In this document: positions 18,576 through 27,771 of the stretch, in pieces
Layout of the letters: each line of letters opens with the position of its first letter
How positions within the stretch are numbered: the first letter of the stretch is position 1
The notes under the pieces: generated by a model
The model's input: only the letters and a program-made list of their open reading frames with translations
What the model was told of the DNA's origin: nothing
Database searches by the model: none
NCBI RefSeq assembly: GCF_009725235.1
Contig: NZ_WJFC01000021.1
Coordinates: 1-64,000 of the forward strand
Reading direction: 5' to 3'
DNA from: Scytonema sp. UIC 10036
GTDB lineage: Bacteria; Cyanobacteriota; Cyanobacteriia; Cyanobacteriales; Nostocaceae
DNA: 64,000 nt
Made by a program: the position numbers and the translations under genes

Positions 18576-19647
18576 AGAACTACCACTACTCGATATTTTT
18601 AACAGCCTACGACAGCGACATGGTTTGCCGTTGGGGGTTGAAGAATATCTGGCGGTTTTGCGTAGTTTAAAAGCAGGTTTTGGTATCAGTAATTGCCAGG
18701 AATTAGAGCAGCTTTGCTGTATATTATGGGCAAAGTCTGAGGAAGAAAATCGCCTAATTCGACGATTGTTTGAGCAGATGTGGCGACATTCTCCGGTGGA
18801 GTTAGAGAAATCAGAAATAAGCATACAACATAGTACTTCCAATTTATCCATAGATAAGCAGTTATCAGTTGATAAAGAATTAAAAACACTTGGTATAACC
18901 TCCGAAGCAGTGCAAGCAGTGCAAGCAGTGCGGAGTAGTCGCCGAGATAAAGAACTCAAGCGCCCCCGCTACATACTTTTAACAGAGTATTTCCCCGTTA
19001 CCAAACGACAAATGAAGCAATGCTGGCGTTACCTGCGTCGTTCGGTGCGTCAAGGACTACCTACACAGTTAGATGTTGAGGCGACGGTGGCAAGAATTGG
19101 GCGTGATGGCATTTTACTACAACCTGTGATGGTGTCACCTCGTAGCAATCGTACAGATTTGATGTTGCTAATTGACCAGGAAGGCTCGATGGTGCCGTTT
19201 CACAATTTATCGCGGCAATTGGTGGAAACGGCACAACGGGGAGGACGGTTGAGAACAACAAATGTATTTTATTTTCATGACTACCCTGATGAATACTTGT
19301 ATCGTCATCCTGCCATGCTTGATGCCAAGCTTGTGTCTAAGGCGTTTGAGGACGTTGGAGAACGAGCGGTGGTACTGATTGTCAGCGATGCAGGCGCAGC
19401 ACGGGGAAACTTTGACCAAGAGCGGGTTGATAGCACTAAGGCGTGGATTGAGCAATTACAGCAGTCAGTGCGTTATTTTGCTTGGCTCAACCCGATGCCT
19501 AGTGAATCTTGGCGGCAAACTACAGCTGGTGAAATAGCTAGTTTTGTACCAATGTTTGAGATGAGTCCGCAGGGGATGAATGCAGCAATTAGTGTACTGC
19601 GAGGTCGATATATCGCTAGGGAGGTGATGTATTCATGGTTGATGTGA
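18565..19647 (+). CDS. vWA-domain protein, partner of the MoxR ATPase
   Basis: A helical N-terminal region (1-135) is followed by a basic linker and a von Willebrand A fold (about 195-350). The metal-site loop reads LLIDQEGSM (Asp204, Ser208), a relaxed form of DxSxS, and a second site motif IVSDAG holds Asp275. Metal binding may therefore be altered. It resembles the SAV_2336-type proteins found beside MoxR genes. It overlaps both neighbours by about a dozen bases, a sign of translational coupling. The likely role is an adaptor that presents clients to MoxR. Confidence 0.82.
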   Translation: MKLEELPLLDIFNSLRQRHGLPLGVEEYLAVLRSLKAGFGISNCQELEQLCCILWAKSEEENRLIRRLFEQMWRHSPVELEKSEISIQHSTSNLSIDKQLSVDKELKTLGITSEAVQAVQAVRSSRRDKELKRPRYILLTEYFPVTKRQMKQCWRYLRRSVRQGLPTQLDVEATVARIGRDGILLQPVMVSPRSNRTDLMLLIDQEGSMVPFHNLSRQLVETAQRGGRLRTTNVFYFHDYPDEYLYRHPAMLDAKLVSKAFEDVGERAVVLIVSDAGAARGNFDQERVDSTKAWIEQLQQSVRYFAWLNPMPSESWRQTTAGEIASFVPMFEMSPQGMNAAISVLRGRYIAREVMYSWLM

Positions 19648-21188
19648 CCGCAAATATTAACCAAACTCGTGCAAGAAGAATTGCCCAACGACGAATTGAA
19701 GGGTTTGCTCAGCAGTTTGGGGAAGTATACTGCAATTTGGCTCGTCACGCTTCATTTCCCTTGGTGCTCACACCCGACTTGCTTTACCAAATTTGGGCAA
19801 ACTTTGTCCCCGAAGCCCCTTGGATAGCGGTTGCTCATGTCTTGCTATCTCGTTTATGCCGTCAGGTAGGTTATGAGATGTATGAGATGGATATTGCTGA
19901 CCGGGATTTGTTATTGCGGGAACTGAAGGAGCAATTTGGGCAGGAAAGATTTGATGAATTGGGGCAGTTTTTGCTAGATTACGTGGCGCAGCAACTAACT
20001 GATGATGACACAGATACGCAAGATTTGCGGGAGGCTCAGGAGTGGACAGCCTTGGCGTATACTAAGCCGGATGAGGCAGCGCAGGAGTTGGCGCAGAGAT
20101 TAAGTGAGAGGGTGAAGCGGAAGGATATGGGTGAGGTATTACGCTTAGTATCTTTGGTGGAGTCTTTTGCAGAACCGCTAATAGAAGCTGGGTTTGAACC
20201 ATTACTAGTTTATAGTCGCGGAATGAAGAGTTTTGCGAGTGATGAATTAGATAGAGCGGAAGAGCAACTTCGTAAACTGCTTAAACAGGGACATAGAGTA
20301 GAAGTTGCTGGTGTAAGTTTAGAAATCCCATCAGCCACTCCTCAGCAAATAAATACTGCATCATTAAAATTTTTGCCCTGCTCCTTCTATCGAAGGACAA
20401 TAAATCCAGAGGCAGACAAAATTTTTCAAGCAGGTCAAGAGTTTTATCAAGTTGATCCTAACAACTTGGAGGCGAAAATTCGCAGTTTTTGGTCGGCAAC
20501 TCAATTAACTATGATCATCGATCGTGAGGACTTTGAAGGTATAAGACGTGAAATGTATGGTCACTACAATGGCAACGCGCTAGCAAATCGAATAGGAATG
20601 ACTGATACTGAATTTCTTAACGACATCAGAGTCCAGTTTGAGGTTAATCAGAAGCTAGAGTTTACTCTATTATTTTGTCAGGGTAATCCCAAATACAAGA
20701 TTCCTGCTAACATTTCCTATCTCGATATTGGAGTAAGAGTAGGAACCCAAAAAATCTTTTCCCACGAACATGAGCTATTGTACGATATAGCTGTTAGTAT
20801 TGCCGAATCCCCAGCCAATCTAAGAACAGAAGCTTTTACTCTAATATTTGAAGCTGGTAAATACTATGATCTGAAATCCTTTTTCGATGAAAATGGAGTT
20901 CCGAAGGTAGGATTAATTAGTAACCCCTTACCTCCGTTACCATTAAATTGCAAGTACAATTTTTATTTACGGAGTACACAGACCAATTATTGGCAATTTA
21001 TTGGTGAATTGTCTCAACCGCAAAGCTATACAGAATACCCTTGCCAATATCTCGTTACTCTTCTTGAACCTACAGGTATTCTACAGATTCATTTAGGTCA
21101 GGTTCCATATTGGACATCGGATAGTCAAGAATGTCTCAAGCATGAAGGATGCGTTTTTCGTACTATACTCGAAAAGCAATTTGGATAA
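19635..21188 (+). CDS. 517-aa third partner of the MoxR-vWA pair, unknown C-terminal domain
   Basis: Residues 1-205 are a helical region that I associate with cyanobacterial proteins following MoxR/vWA genes (QRRIEGFAQQFGEVY, LARHASFPLVLTPDLLYQIW, YTKPDEAAQELAQ). In relatives this region is followed by formylglycine-enzyme-like or repeat domains. Here the second half (about 215-517) is a different beta-rich domain that I do not recognise. ATG 19635 has GGGAGGTG upstream and overlaps the vWA gene by 13 bases. It is the last gene of the plus-strand array, and its variable C-terminus may be the effector or sensor. Confidence 0.7.
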   Translation: MVDVTANINQTRARRIAQRRIEGFAQQFGEVYCNLARHASFPLVLTPDLLYQIWANFVPEAPWIAVAHVLLSRLCRQVGYEMYEMDIADRDLLLRELKEQFGQERFDELGQFLLDYVAQQLTDDDTDTQDLREAQEWTALAYTKPDEAAQELAQRLSERVKRKDMGEVLRLVSLVESFAEPLIEAGFEPLLVYSRGMKSFASDELDRAEEQLRKLLKQGHRVEVAGVSLEIPSATPQQINTASLKFLPCSFYRRTINPEADKIFQAGQEFYQVDPNNLEAKIRSFWSATQLTMIIDREDFEGIRREMYGHYNGNALANRIGMTDTEFLNDIRVQFEVNQKLEFTLLFCQGNPKYKIPANISYLDIGVRVGTQKIFSHEHELLYDIAVSIAESPANLRTEAFTLIFEAGKYYDLKSFFDENGVPKVGLISNPLPPLPLNCKYNFYLRSTQTNYWQFIGELSQPQSYTEYPCQYLVTLLEPTGILQIHLGQVPYWTSDSQECLKHEGCVFRTILEKQFG

Positions 21189-21251
21189 GCGATTTTGCGT
21201 CATGTTTTAAACGTTGAGCTAGTTCATCTGAAATTTGAATCGTTAATTCTG
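21186..21251 (-). pseudogene. remnant of a small CopG/antitoxin-like protein
   Basis: Read on the minus strand, this stretch gives LTIQISDELAQRLK followed by unrelated residues. That segment is typical of the start of small cyanobacterial antitoxin-like proteins. There is no start codon, and the frame runs into the end of the 517-aa gene. A dispersed repeat (21262-21310) lies where the start should be. Assignment rests on about 14 residues, so it is tentative. Confidence 0.3.
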
Positions 21252-21261
21252 CCCGAAGCGA

Positions 21262-21310
21262 ACGCTTCCAAGCGTGCTACTCGGCTTGTCTTTATATGCC
21301 AATTATAGCT
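21262..21310. repeat. dispersed repeat, copy 1 (pair with 24463-24509)
   Basis: The core CCAAGCGTGCTACTCGGCTT followed by a T-rich stretch and CCAATTATAGCT recurs with few changes at 24463-24509. Both copies lie between genes, downstream of minus-strand genes. Confidence 0.6.
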
Positions 21311-21322
21311 ATTACAGCAAAT

Positions 21323-21547
21323 CTAACGCTCTCGCTCTTTCAGACGTTGAGCAAGTAGACAGTCCTCAAAGCTCAACGCTTCTTCATCTAGAAAACTGGA
21401 GATTGCCATTTCAATTGTAGCTTCGAGGGAACATTCAAGTTCAGCAGACTTTTTCAAAAGTGCAGCTTTGATATAATCGGGGAGGTCGTTGACAAGCAAA
21501 GAGATCGCTTCTGGAGTCATGTGTTGAGTCGTGAAGGTTTGATTCAT
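21323..21547 (-). CDS. small hypothetical, antitoxin-like (74 aa)
   Basis: A 74-residue acidic, helical protein. The central part (LPDYIKAALLKKSAELECSL) and the acidic tail with FEDCLLAQRL resemble small DNA-binding antitoxin-like proteins of cyanobacteria, but I cannot place the family. ATG at 21547. No toxin gene follows; the antitoxin-like remnant at 21186-21251 lies downstream on the same strand. Confidence 0.5.
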   Translation of the reverse strand: MNQTFTTQHMTPEAISLLVNDLPDYIKAALLKKSAELECSLEATIEMAISSFLDEEALSFEDCLLAQRLKERER

Positions 21548-21641
21548 AATTCTTTAAGGATTTTGACGTTGTACGGGGGATGCTCCCGCTTGGAGATAAT
21601 GGGTTTTAATTCATATAGTAACCCTGGTTTTTGCCACTGGT

Positions 21642-22424
21642 TTATCGTGACGAAGGCAATCCTTTTATCGCAGTCGCAATCTCTGCAATAAGGGGTTGAT
21701 ACTGAGGACTTGAGAAGGGGCGAAAATTATTTCTGCAATCCACGCTCATTTTACACAGCAGGCGAAACTGGAGCGGAGTTGGAGATTTATTGACACGCTC
21801 TACCCGCACACATTCGTTAGAATTTTGTCGAAGCCACTCAAAAACTTCTGCTTGCAAATATTGCGGACAGTAACCGACAATGTAGTGGTCTTCGGTGTTG
21901 AAAATTAAAGCTTGAGAATCGTAGGGATTTTGAAATTCGCTTTGTAACCATAACTTTTCCCCAGGCTCAAGTCGATCGATCCGCTCAATCGCTTTGCTTG
22001 ACAAATGTCGCAACCCATGCAAGAAAAAATAAAGATGGTACTGTCCTTGTTCATTAACTTCTGGATAAGGAAAAACGGCGAGTGTATCTGTTTCTCGTTC
22101 CCCACCACTGCGGGCTAAAATTGCAATTGGGTCATTTTGATTATTCGGAATATTAAGCCATTCAATAAAACTTGAATAATCAGGACGCTTACGCGACATC
22201 ACCCGATTAGCAAACACTGGAAATAACTGAGTTGATGTATAAATTTCATCTAAGCGCGGAAATGAAGACAAAGGTTTAAAAGCACATTTCTCTTCAGCTT
22301 CTTTTACACCTTGCGTGTAGACAAATTGATAGACACCCCCATCAAATGTTAACCGACCAATAGGGAACCAATAGTGACTAATGGAATCTTGCCAAGCTAA
22401 AAATAGGGTTTTTGGTGTTTTCAA
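21642..22424 (-). CDS. HIRAN-domain protein
   Basis: A 260-aa protein. The C-terminal half holds a HIRAN domain (about residues 135-205): a conserved LEPGEKLWLQ strand, the EFQNPYDSQAL signature and VGYCPQYL. HIRAN domains bind DNA ends or accompany nucleases and helicases. The first 30 residues (IGRLTFDGGVYQFVYTQGV) resemble the N-terminus of HipA-like proteins. The start is TTG at 22424, with GAGGGA about 10 bases upstream. It overlaps the stop of the upstream gene as TTGA, so it was translationally coupled to that gene, which is now interrupted. No nuclease domain is present. Confidence 0.75.
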   Translation of the reverse strand: MKTPKTLFLAWQDSISHYWFPIGRLTFDGGVYQFVYTQGVKEAEEKCAFKPLSSFPRLDEIYTSTQLFPVFANRVMSRKRPDYSSFIEWLNIPNNQNDPIAILARSGGERETDTLAVFPYPEVNEQGQYHLYFFLHGLRHLSSKAIERIDRLEPGEKLWLQSEFQNPYDSQALIFNTEDHYIVGYCPQYLQAEVFEWLRQNSNECVRVERVNKSPTPLQFRLLCKMSVDCRNNFRPFSSPQYQPLIAEIATAIKGLPSSR

Positions 22425-22687
22425 GGTAATGTTTCCCTCAAAGTAAGTAACCTGTGACAGTTTATTTCAAGAATAGCTTGGGCAAAACGACTCGCATCGG
22501 GGGAGATGCGCGAGCGGTTAATCCGATGAAAAATATCTAATATATCTACTTTCGAGATATTTTCAAGTCGCGCCAACCATACACAAGCGGCTTCGGGATA
22601 GTGATGAGCAACGAGTGAAAGCGCTAACTCAAATGAGTAACGCTAGCATACCGTAACTAAGAGCCGTTCAGTATCAGAAGCCGCCAT
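22421..22687 (-). pseudogene. small gene upstream of HIRAN, interrupted by UAG at codon 15
   Basis: Frame from ATG 22687 to TGA 22421-22423 is 89 codons and has a coding character (FELALSLVAHHYPEAACVWL, ISPDASRFAQAILEIN). Codon 15 is TAG (22643-22645). No ATG or GTG follows in the first third, so the product should be truncated. The stop overlaps the TTG start of the HIRAN gene. It is likely a small partner of the HIRAN protein, now inactivated or read through; a sequencing error is possible. Confidence 0.55.
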
Positions 22688-22773
22688 ACATACATTTTAT
22701 CTGGCGAGCAAATCCCCCCTGCTATCCAGAATGTTTATTTCTAAGCTCATCTATGAGTTGTGCTTATCCTAAT

Positions 22774-24342
22774 TCAAATGGAAATATCTTCTAAGTATTG
22801 ATAATTATGTCCTTTGTTATCAGGTTTTACAGGTGAAGAAGTATTTTGCTTTTGTAGAATTAAGTCAGCCCAGTTATTAAGACTTCTATCAGATATCCAA
22901 TGTTCAAATTCGTGTAAAGAACGTACAATTGGTGGAATACTCAATCCCATACAAGAGCAATAATCACTTTGCCTTATCATTTCCTCTAATATTTCTGATG
23001 ATACAATGTTGTCATAGAAAGTCATAATAAGAGGAATTACTGGCTTATCCTTAATATTGAGGGCTTTTACTGTTGCGGCGACTTGCTCGGATGCAGAGTG
23101 GATACGACACCACAGTTCAGCAACTCCATCGGGGTGAAAGTACGCGCTTGTATCGAGATACATAATACTGTTTTTACATTCTACTACTATATATGCATTA
23201 GAAAGTTTAATCAGAAAGTCAGCGCGTTTATCCGAACGTTTCTCAGGATTGTGAACCTCAGAAATCTTTTCAAAAGAGTTAGGAGCTATGGATGGAAAAA
23301 GTATATTTTCAAGATAATCCTCAAAGGAATCACTTAAAATGTTTCCTAGTTCTCTCTTGCCCCATTTTTTGAGAACTAGATCTTCAATTTGATTCCAACA
23401 TGATTCAGTAAAAGAAAAAGGATCGGGCAAATAAAATTTCTCTTTCTCAAATTCAATCAAGGGGATTTCTAGGAAAATATTATAAAAAAAAGGATTATAA
23501 TATTCAGATACTCGGTCGAGATTTTCTTTAACTTTACAGCGGAATGAAGTGTTAGATTCTAAATGAAATGGCGCACTATTCTGCTTAATAAACAACTTTA
23601 AATTCTCCAGAGTTATGCCCATTTTTTGAAGCTCATTATCAATAACAGGAAATTGAGAAAAGTCACACACTCCCAGGCTTTTAGGATGCAGCTTAAATAA
23701 GGCTAAACAACCCAAAAATTGCCTAAAGTAGATTTGTGGGCTTAATCCTGTAGATTTTACAAAATCTTCTGAAAAATTTTTACCAGAGTGTTTTTCTAAC
23801 AAATTAATAAATTTAATTGTTCGTTTAATGCGAGAAAATTGTTTTCCAAAACCTGCATTTTGGAAGGCTGTTTGGCGTTGTAAAAACAAACCAACCATAT
23901 GTTTGCGAATTACTGCAACATCAAAAATATCACTAAGTTTTAATGACCAATTCCGAACTTTTTTTGCATTTTCGTTCTCCCAATTGCGAATAGAAAAAAA
24001 TAGAGTTTCTGCCTCTTTATCAAGAATATGTGGGTATGCAATAGTATGTTTCTCCCAACTAAAATAAACATTAATCAAATTCTGAAAATCTTGAAAATTA
24101 ATATTCTTGCGTCGATAGGGATTGCCTGCACTAGCAAGTAACATTATACGGATAGTGTAATTACGTTTAGCATTATCTTGTACCCAAATTAATGGATCTG
24201 AGTATTGAGTTTCTGATATTTGCCAGCATATCTTAGTTCCTAGAGCCAAAATCGAATTTGAATTATATGCACGAATTGAATTTTGTAGTTCAGTAAAGTC
24301 ATTGAATTTCATTTTATTCTGATAATTCTTATACATTTTCAT
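22774..24342 (-). CDS. putative PD-(D/E)XK nuclease-like protein (522 aa)
   Basis: The N-terminal 330 residues are helical, charged and unrecognised. Residues about 355-480 look like a restriction-type fold: RADFLIKL (Asp375), then IVVECKNS (Glu388, Lys390) give the D-x12-ExK pattern, followed by a helix and an LIMTFYDN strand. AT content is higher than in neighbours, which suggests transfer. It starts at ATG 24342 and stands alone on its strand. A defence or DNA-cleaving role is possible but rests on the motif only. Confidence 0.62.
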   Translation of the reverse strand: MKMYKNYQNKMKFNDFTELQNSIRAYNSNSILALGTKICWQISETQYSDPLIWVQDNAKRNYTIRIMLLASAGNPYRRKNINFQDFQNLINVYFSWEKHTIAYPHILDKEAETLFFSIRNWENENAKKVRNWSLKLSDIFDVAVIRKHMVGLFLQRQTAFQNAGFGKQFSRIKRTIKFINLLEKHSGKNFSEDFVKSTGLSPQIYFRQFLGCLALFKLHPKSLGVCDFSQFPVIDNELQKMGITLENLKLFIKQNSAPFHLESNTSFRCKVKENLDRVSEYYNPFFYNIFLEIPLIEFEKEKFYLPDPFSFTESCWNQIEDLVLKKWGKRELGNILSDSFEDYLENILFPSIAPNSFEKISEVHNPEKRSDKRADFLIKLSNAYIVVECKNSIMYLDTSAYFHPDGVAELWCRIHSASEQVAATVKALNIKDKPVIPLIMTFYDNIVSSEILEEMIRQSDYCSCMGLSIPPIVRSLHEFEHWISDRSLNNWADLILQKQNTSSPVKPDNKGHNYQYLEDISI

Positions 24343-24462
24343 ATATAGGTTAACTTATACTTAGGGGGAAAAATCTTAATGGCTAGAGTGCTCATATAGT
24401 AAAGCTTTCAGCTAAGTGTGTAACTTTCTGTACAGTGGCTCATTTCAACCCGTTGAGCGATC

Positions 24463-24509
24463 GCTCCCAAGCGTGCTACCCGGCTTGTCTTTTATTCCAA
24501 TTATAGCTT
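24463..24509. repeat. dispersed repeat, copy 2
   Basis: The same core as at 21262-21310 (CCAAGCGTGCTAC(C/T)CGGCTT, then CCAATTATAGCT). A HIP1 octamer, GCGATCGC, abuts its left side at 24457-24464. Confidence 0.6.
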
Positions 24510-24511
24510 TG

Positions 24512-25832
24512 TCACGACTCTTCGGTGCTGTTCAAAACCTTCACAAACTCTCCCCACCCACAACAAGCAAAATCTGACCTCTCATAAAACTGAGAATAAC
24601 CTCTCACTGGCGAATAAATTGATAACCCTTTAACACGCTCAAATTTCACCCCTGAAGTCACATTTGCCAAAATTAACTGCGGTTCAACTTCAAGAATTAT
24701 CAAATCCATCACTTCATCTATAACCTGGGTTAATTCTGTACTCTCCCCTGCATATTTATCCCTTAACATCTTCAAAAAATCATACAAATCTACAAAGTCC
24801 CGATAAGCTGGGTACAGCTTGCGCTTCGCGATAAGCCGGGTACGGCTTGCGCCAAGGGCGATCGCGAAAACGCACTGCCTTACGTTGAGCATGATACAAT
24901 GCATTCTCAGTATAAATATCTGACTCCGCCAGCAATTGACGCAAAACATTTGCCAATCTTCCCAACGCCTCAACCAACTTCTCAACTCCCTTCAAATTGG
25001 TCGCTGATTGGGTAATCTGAGCTACACTACCACGCGATTCTCCTCCGTAGTAGCGCCCGTATTCCCGTACAATTAACTTTGCCAACGTCTCTGCTGTTAT
25101 TTCTGGATTGGCAGTTAAATTCTGTAAAATTGCCGTGTAAGGATAACCTGATAGGGGTTCTACTTCTTGGGATGCAACCATGTAATTGGCGTTTGCTCGC
25201 AGTTGATACGCGACTTCTACCATACCCATTAAACAAGCATCCATACCAATTAAGCTAACTTTTTTACCTGTAATCGCTTCGGCTTCTTGAAAAGCTTGCT
25301 GAAGTTTGGCATTATCTAGGAAATCTAAAGATGAATCGTCAAATGCGATCGCTCTTGACTCTTCATCTTCCAGTTGCAGCACTTCCACTATGGAAGACAG
25401 GAAAAAGGCACTCTGTAACTGAGGACTGCGTGTAAAAGAGCGCACTTCATCTTCACTCGCCCTCACTTGAACACCACGATTTCGCGCAACCGCATAGTTT
25501 TCCGCCGGATAATTCTCAATTCCCCAAACAATAAAGTCGCGTAATGCACGGGGATCGCCTGTATTCTGCTCTGGAATGTTCTCGATTTGCCTCGGTTCAA
25601 GAGAAGGGCGGATGTAAATACGGTAAGTGTGTTCGCGGTTGGAAAGAGTATCAAACTGCACTAGCACGGTTACTTCTGGAGTGGAGCCAACTGCTTCCAT
25701 TTCAGCAATATCCTGATAACCTTGCTCCTCCATCGCAGCCATCAAGCGTTTACCTTGAAGCTGCTCGAACACTTTACCATTATCCCCTGCCATGTAGACC
25801 ATCAAAGTCCAGTGACGATTTGTTTGAGTCAT
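24512..25832 (-). pseudogene. clostripain-like (C11) peptidase, frameshifted by a repeat insertion
   Basis: From ATG 25832 the protein matches C11 peptidases: WTLMVYMAGDN at the start and the nucleophile region IGMDACLMGMVEV with the catalytic Cys. Where family members have WNHG or WDHG, it reads ARNRGVQ, so the catalytic His appears to be Arg. Near 24864-24801 an insertion of about 64 bases of HIP1-linked repeat shifts the frame; the first frame stops at 24780 and the family C-terminus (DFVDLYDFLKML...) continues in another frame to 24512. It follows dnaK by 71 bases, probably in one operon. The product is unlikely to be an active protease. Confidence 0.78.
24801..24864. repeat. HIP1-linked palindromic repeat, two modules, inside the C11 gene
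   Basis: Two modules containing AAGC(T/C)GGGTAC(A/G)GCTT followed by GCGC sit next to a HIP1 site. The same modules occur at 29501-29569. Removing about 64 bases here restores a continuous C11 frame (reading RFRDFVDLYD), so the repeat is an insertion into the gene. Confidence 0.7.
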
Positions 25833-25903
25833 GTTGCGATCGTTCTGCGTTTAGTATTCTTTTTCTACAAATCCATCACTGTTATATCCATAAATTCCGC
25901 AAA

Positions 25904-27694
25904 CTATAAGGTCATAATTCTGCTTTTGAGTTCGGCTAGTAGTTCCTCTGCTTGGTTAACATTGCGATCGCTAATAGCTAATTGCAAGTCTCCCAACCTT
26001 TCCAACAGTACGCGATCGGATGTCTTATCGTTATTAATGACACGTTGCAATCGGGCGATCTCTTCTTCTACTTGAAAAATCCGATTGGTGACAGTATCTT
26101 CATCTTGATGCACTCTCGCTTCTTCAAGTTTCTGGTCTACCTCTTGCTGAGTCAAGCGATAAAAACGGTCAAAAGTCTTCTCTACAGGTTGTCCTTCGGT
26201 ACTCGTATCTTGCGCCAGCACGTGGAGAATCCCATCATGGTCAACTTTAAACATACAGTTAACCCTAACTTCTCCACCGGGACGGACTGTGGCTAAGTTG
26301 AGAACGACTTCACCAATAAATTCATTATCTGCTGCAATTGGTCGCTCTCCTTGATAAATACGGAAGCGTATACTCTCTTGTCCATCGCGCTGGGTGGTAA
26401 AGGCTTGCGGTCCCTTGCGCCACTTGGTCACTGGTATAGCTTCATTGGCGCGAATGATGACATCCATTTTGCCATTCGCTAACTCAATTCCTAAAGACAA
26501 GGGTGTCACGTCCCATAATTTCACCTCTTCGCGAAGATAGCCGCATAACCTTCCCCCTAAAACAGCTGCTCCTCTAGCAACGGCTTCATCTGGGTTTATT
26601 GAGTCGTTAATTTTCCAACCGTAGCGATGCGAGAGTGCTTCCTTGATAGCTGGTAATCTGGTTTGTCCCCCAACTAATAATACTTGGTCGATGTCAGTTG
26701 GTTGCAACTTAGCTTCTTTCAAAGTAGCATCGCAAATGTCTAAAGTGCGTTGAATAAAAGGTTGCACGAGTTTTTCTAACTCAGTACGAGTTAACGTTGC
26801 TTCTAATCCCAAGGACTTATTTTCTACGATGAAAAGATTTGGAATCATAATTTGATATTCTGTGGTTTGGGTAAGAGCGATTTTGGCAACTTCTGCTGTT
26901 TTTCGTAACTGCGATCGCAACTTACTGTCTTCTGCAACAGGTAAATTTACATTATGCTGCTGCTGAAACTTTTCCTTCATCCAACCCACAATGCAAGAGT
27001 CGAAATCATCCCCACCCAAGTGAGTATCGCCACTGGTAGCTTTGACACGAAACAAACCTTTTTCAATCCGCAGAATTGATAGATCGAACGTCCCACCACC
27101 TAGATCGTACACCGCTACTGTTTGAGGTTCTGTACCCAAACCAAATGCCAAAGCCGCAGCAGTTGGTTCATTAATTATCCGGGGAACCCGCAACCCAGCT
27201 AATTCTCCTGCTTCCTTGGTAGCCTGACGCTGGGATTCGCTGAAATAAGCAGGGACAGTGATGACAGCTTGAGTAATTTTTTTACCCAAACTTGCTTCAG
27301 CATCTTCCTTAAGCTTACGCAGAACATGGGCGGAAATTTGCGATGGTGAGAAAATTTCTTCCCCAACACGGATACTCACCTTACCCTGCTGCACTTGGGC
27401 GATCTCATAGGTAACTTGGGTTTGGTCAATGCGTACCCGTTCGTCACGAAAAGTACAACCCATGAAACGCTTTACGGAGTAGATGACTTGACTGGGGTGA
27501 CTGGTGATGAAATCTAACGCCGATTTACCGACAATGGGTTGATTGGTTTTGGTATCAATCATGACCACAGAAGGAGTGAGGCGATCGCCTTCCAAGTTTG
27601 ACAAAACTCTGACTCCTCCTGTATCTGACTCCCAGATCGCAATAGCTGAATTGGTTGTCCCTAAATCAATCCCCAGGATATCTACTTCACTCAT
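25904..27694 (-). CDS. dnaK: Hsp70/DnaK-family chaperone
   Basis: A 596-aa Hsp70: the ATPase domain begins [12 protein letters not shown] and contains [40 protein letters not shown] and [11 protein letters not shown] substrate-binding domain (about 385-510) and a short helical lid follow. The C-terminus lacks the acidic tail of housekeeping DnaK, so this is probably an accessory Hsp70. It precedes the broken C11 peptidase gene. The propeller/coiled-coil/CHAT operon upstream runs in the same direction, separated by 1.1 kb of inserted-looking DNA. Such accessory Hsp70s occur with CHAT and propeller genes in cyanobacteria; its exact client is unknown. Confidence 0.92.
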   Translation of the reverse strand: MSEVDILGIDLGTTNSAIAIWESDTGGVRVLSNLEGDRLTPSVVMIDTKTNQPIVGKSALDFITSHPSQVIYSVKRFMGCTFRDERVRIDQTQVTYEIAQVQQGKVSIRVGEEIFSPSQISAHVLRKLKEDAEASLGKKITQAVITVPAYFSESQRQATKEAGELAGLRVPRIINEPTAAALAFGLGTEPQTVAVYDLGGGTFDLSILRIEKGLFRVKATSGDTHLGGDDFDSCIVGWMKEKFQQQHNVNLPVAEDSKLRSQLRKTAEVAKIALTQTTEYQIMIPNLFIVENKSLGLEATLTRTELEKLVQPFIQRTLDICDATLKEAKLQPTDIDQVLLVGGQTRLPAIKEALSHRYGWKINDSINPDEAVARGAAVLGGRLCGYLREEVKLWDVTPLSLGIELANGKMDVIIRANEAIPVTKWRKGPQAFTTQRDGQESIRFRIYQGERPIAADNEFIGEVVLNLATVRPGGEVRVNCMFKVDHDGILHVLAQDTSTEGQPVEKTFDRFYRLTQQEVDQKLEEARVHQDEDTVTNRIFQVEEEIARLQRVINNDKTSDRVLLERLGDLQLAISDRNVNQAEELLAELKSRIMTL

Positions 27695-27771
27695 CGGCTC
27701 ACATGATGCTCAAATTCAAGCTTGTTTGCTGAAATTCATGCTTATTCTAACATTTACAAAAATATAAATGT

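Noticed and set aside
24512..24985. Separate gene of 157 codons
   Set aside because: Its C-terminal part is the shifted end of the C11 peptidase, and its N-terminal part is antisense-like reading of repeat and C11 DNA in another frame.
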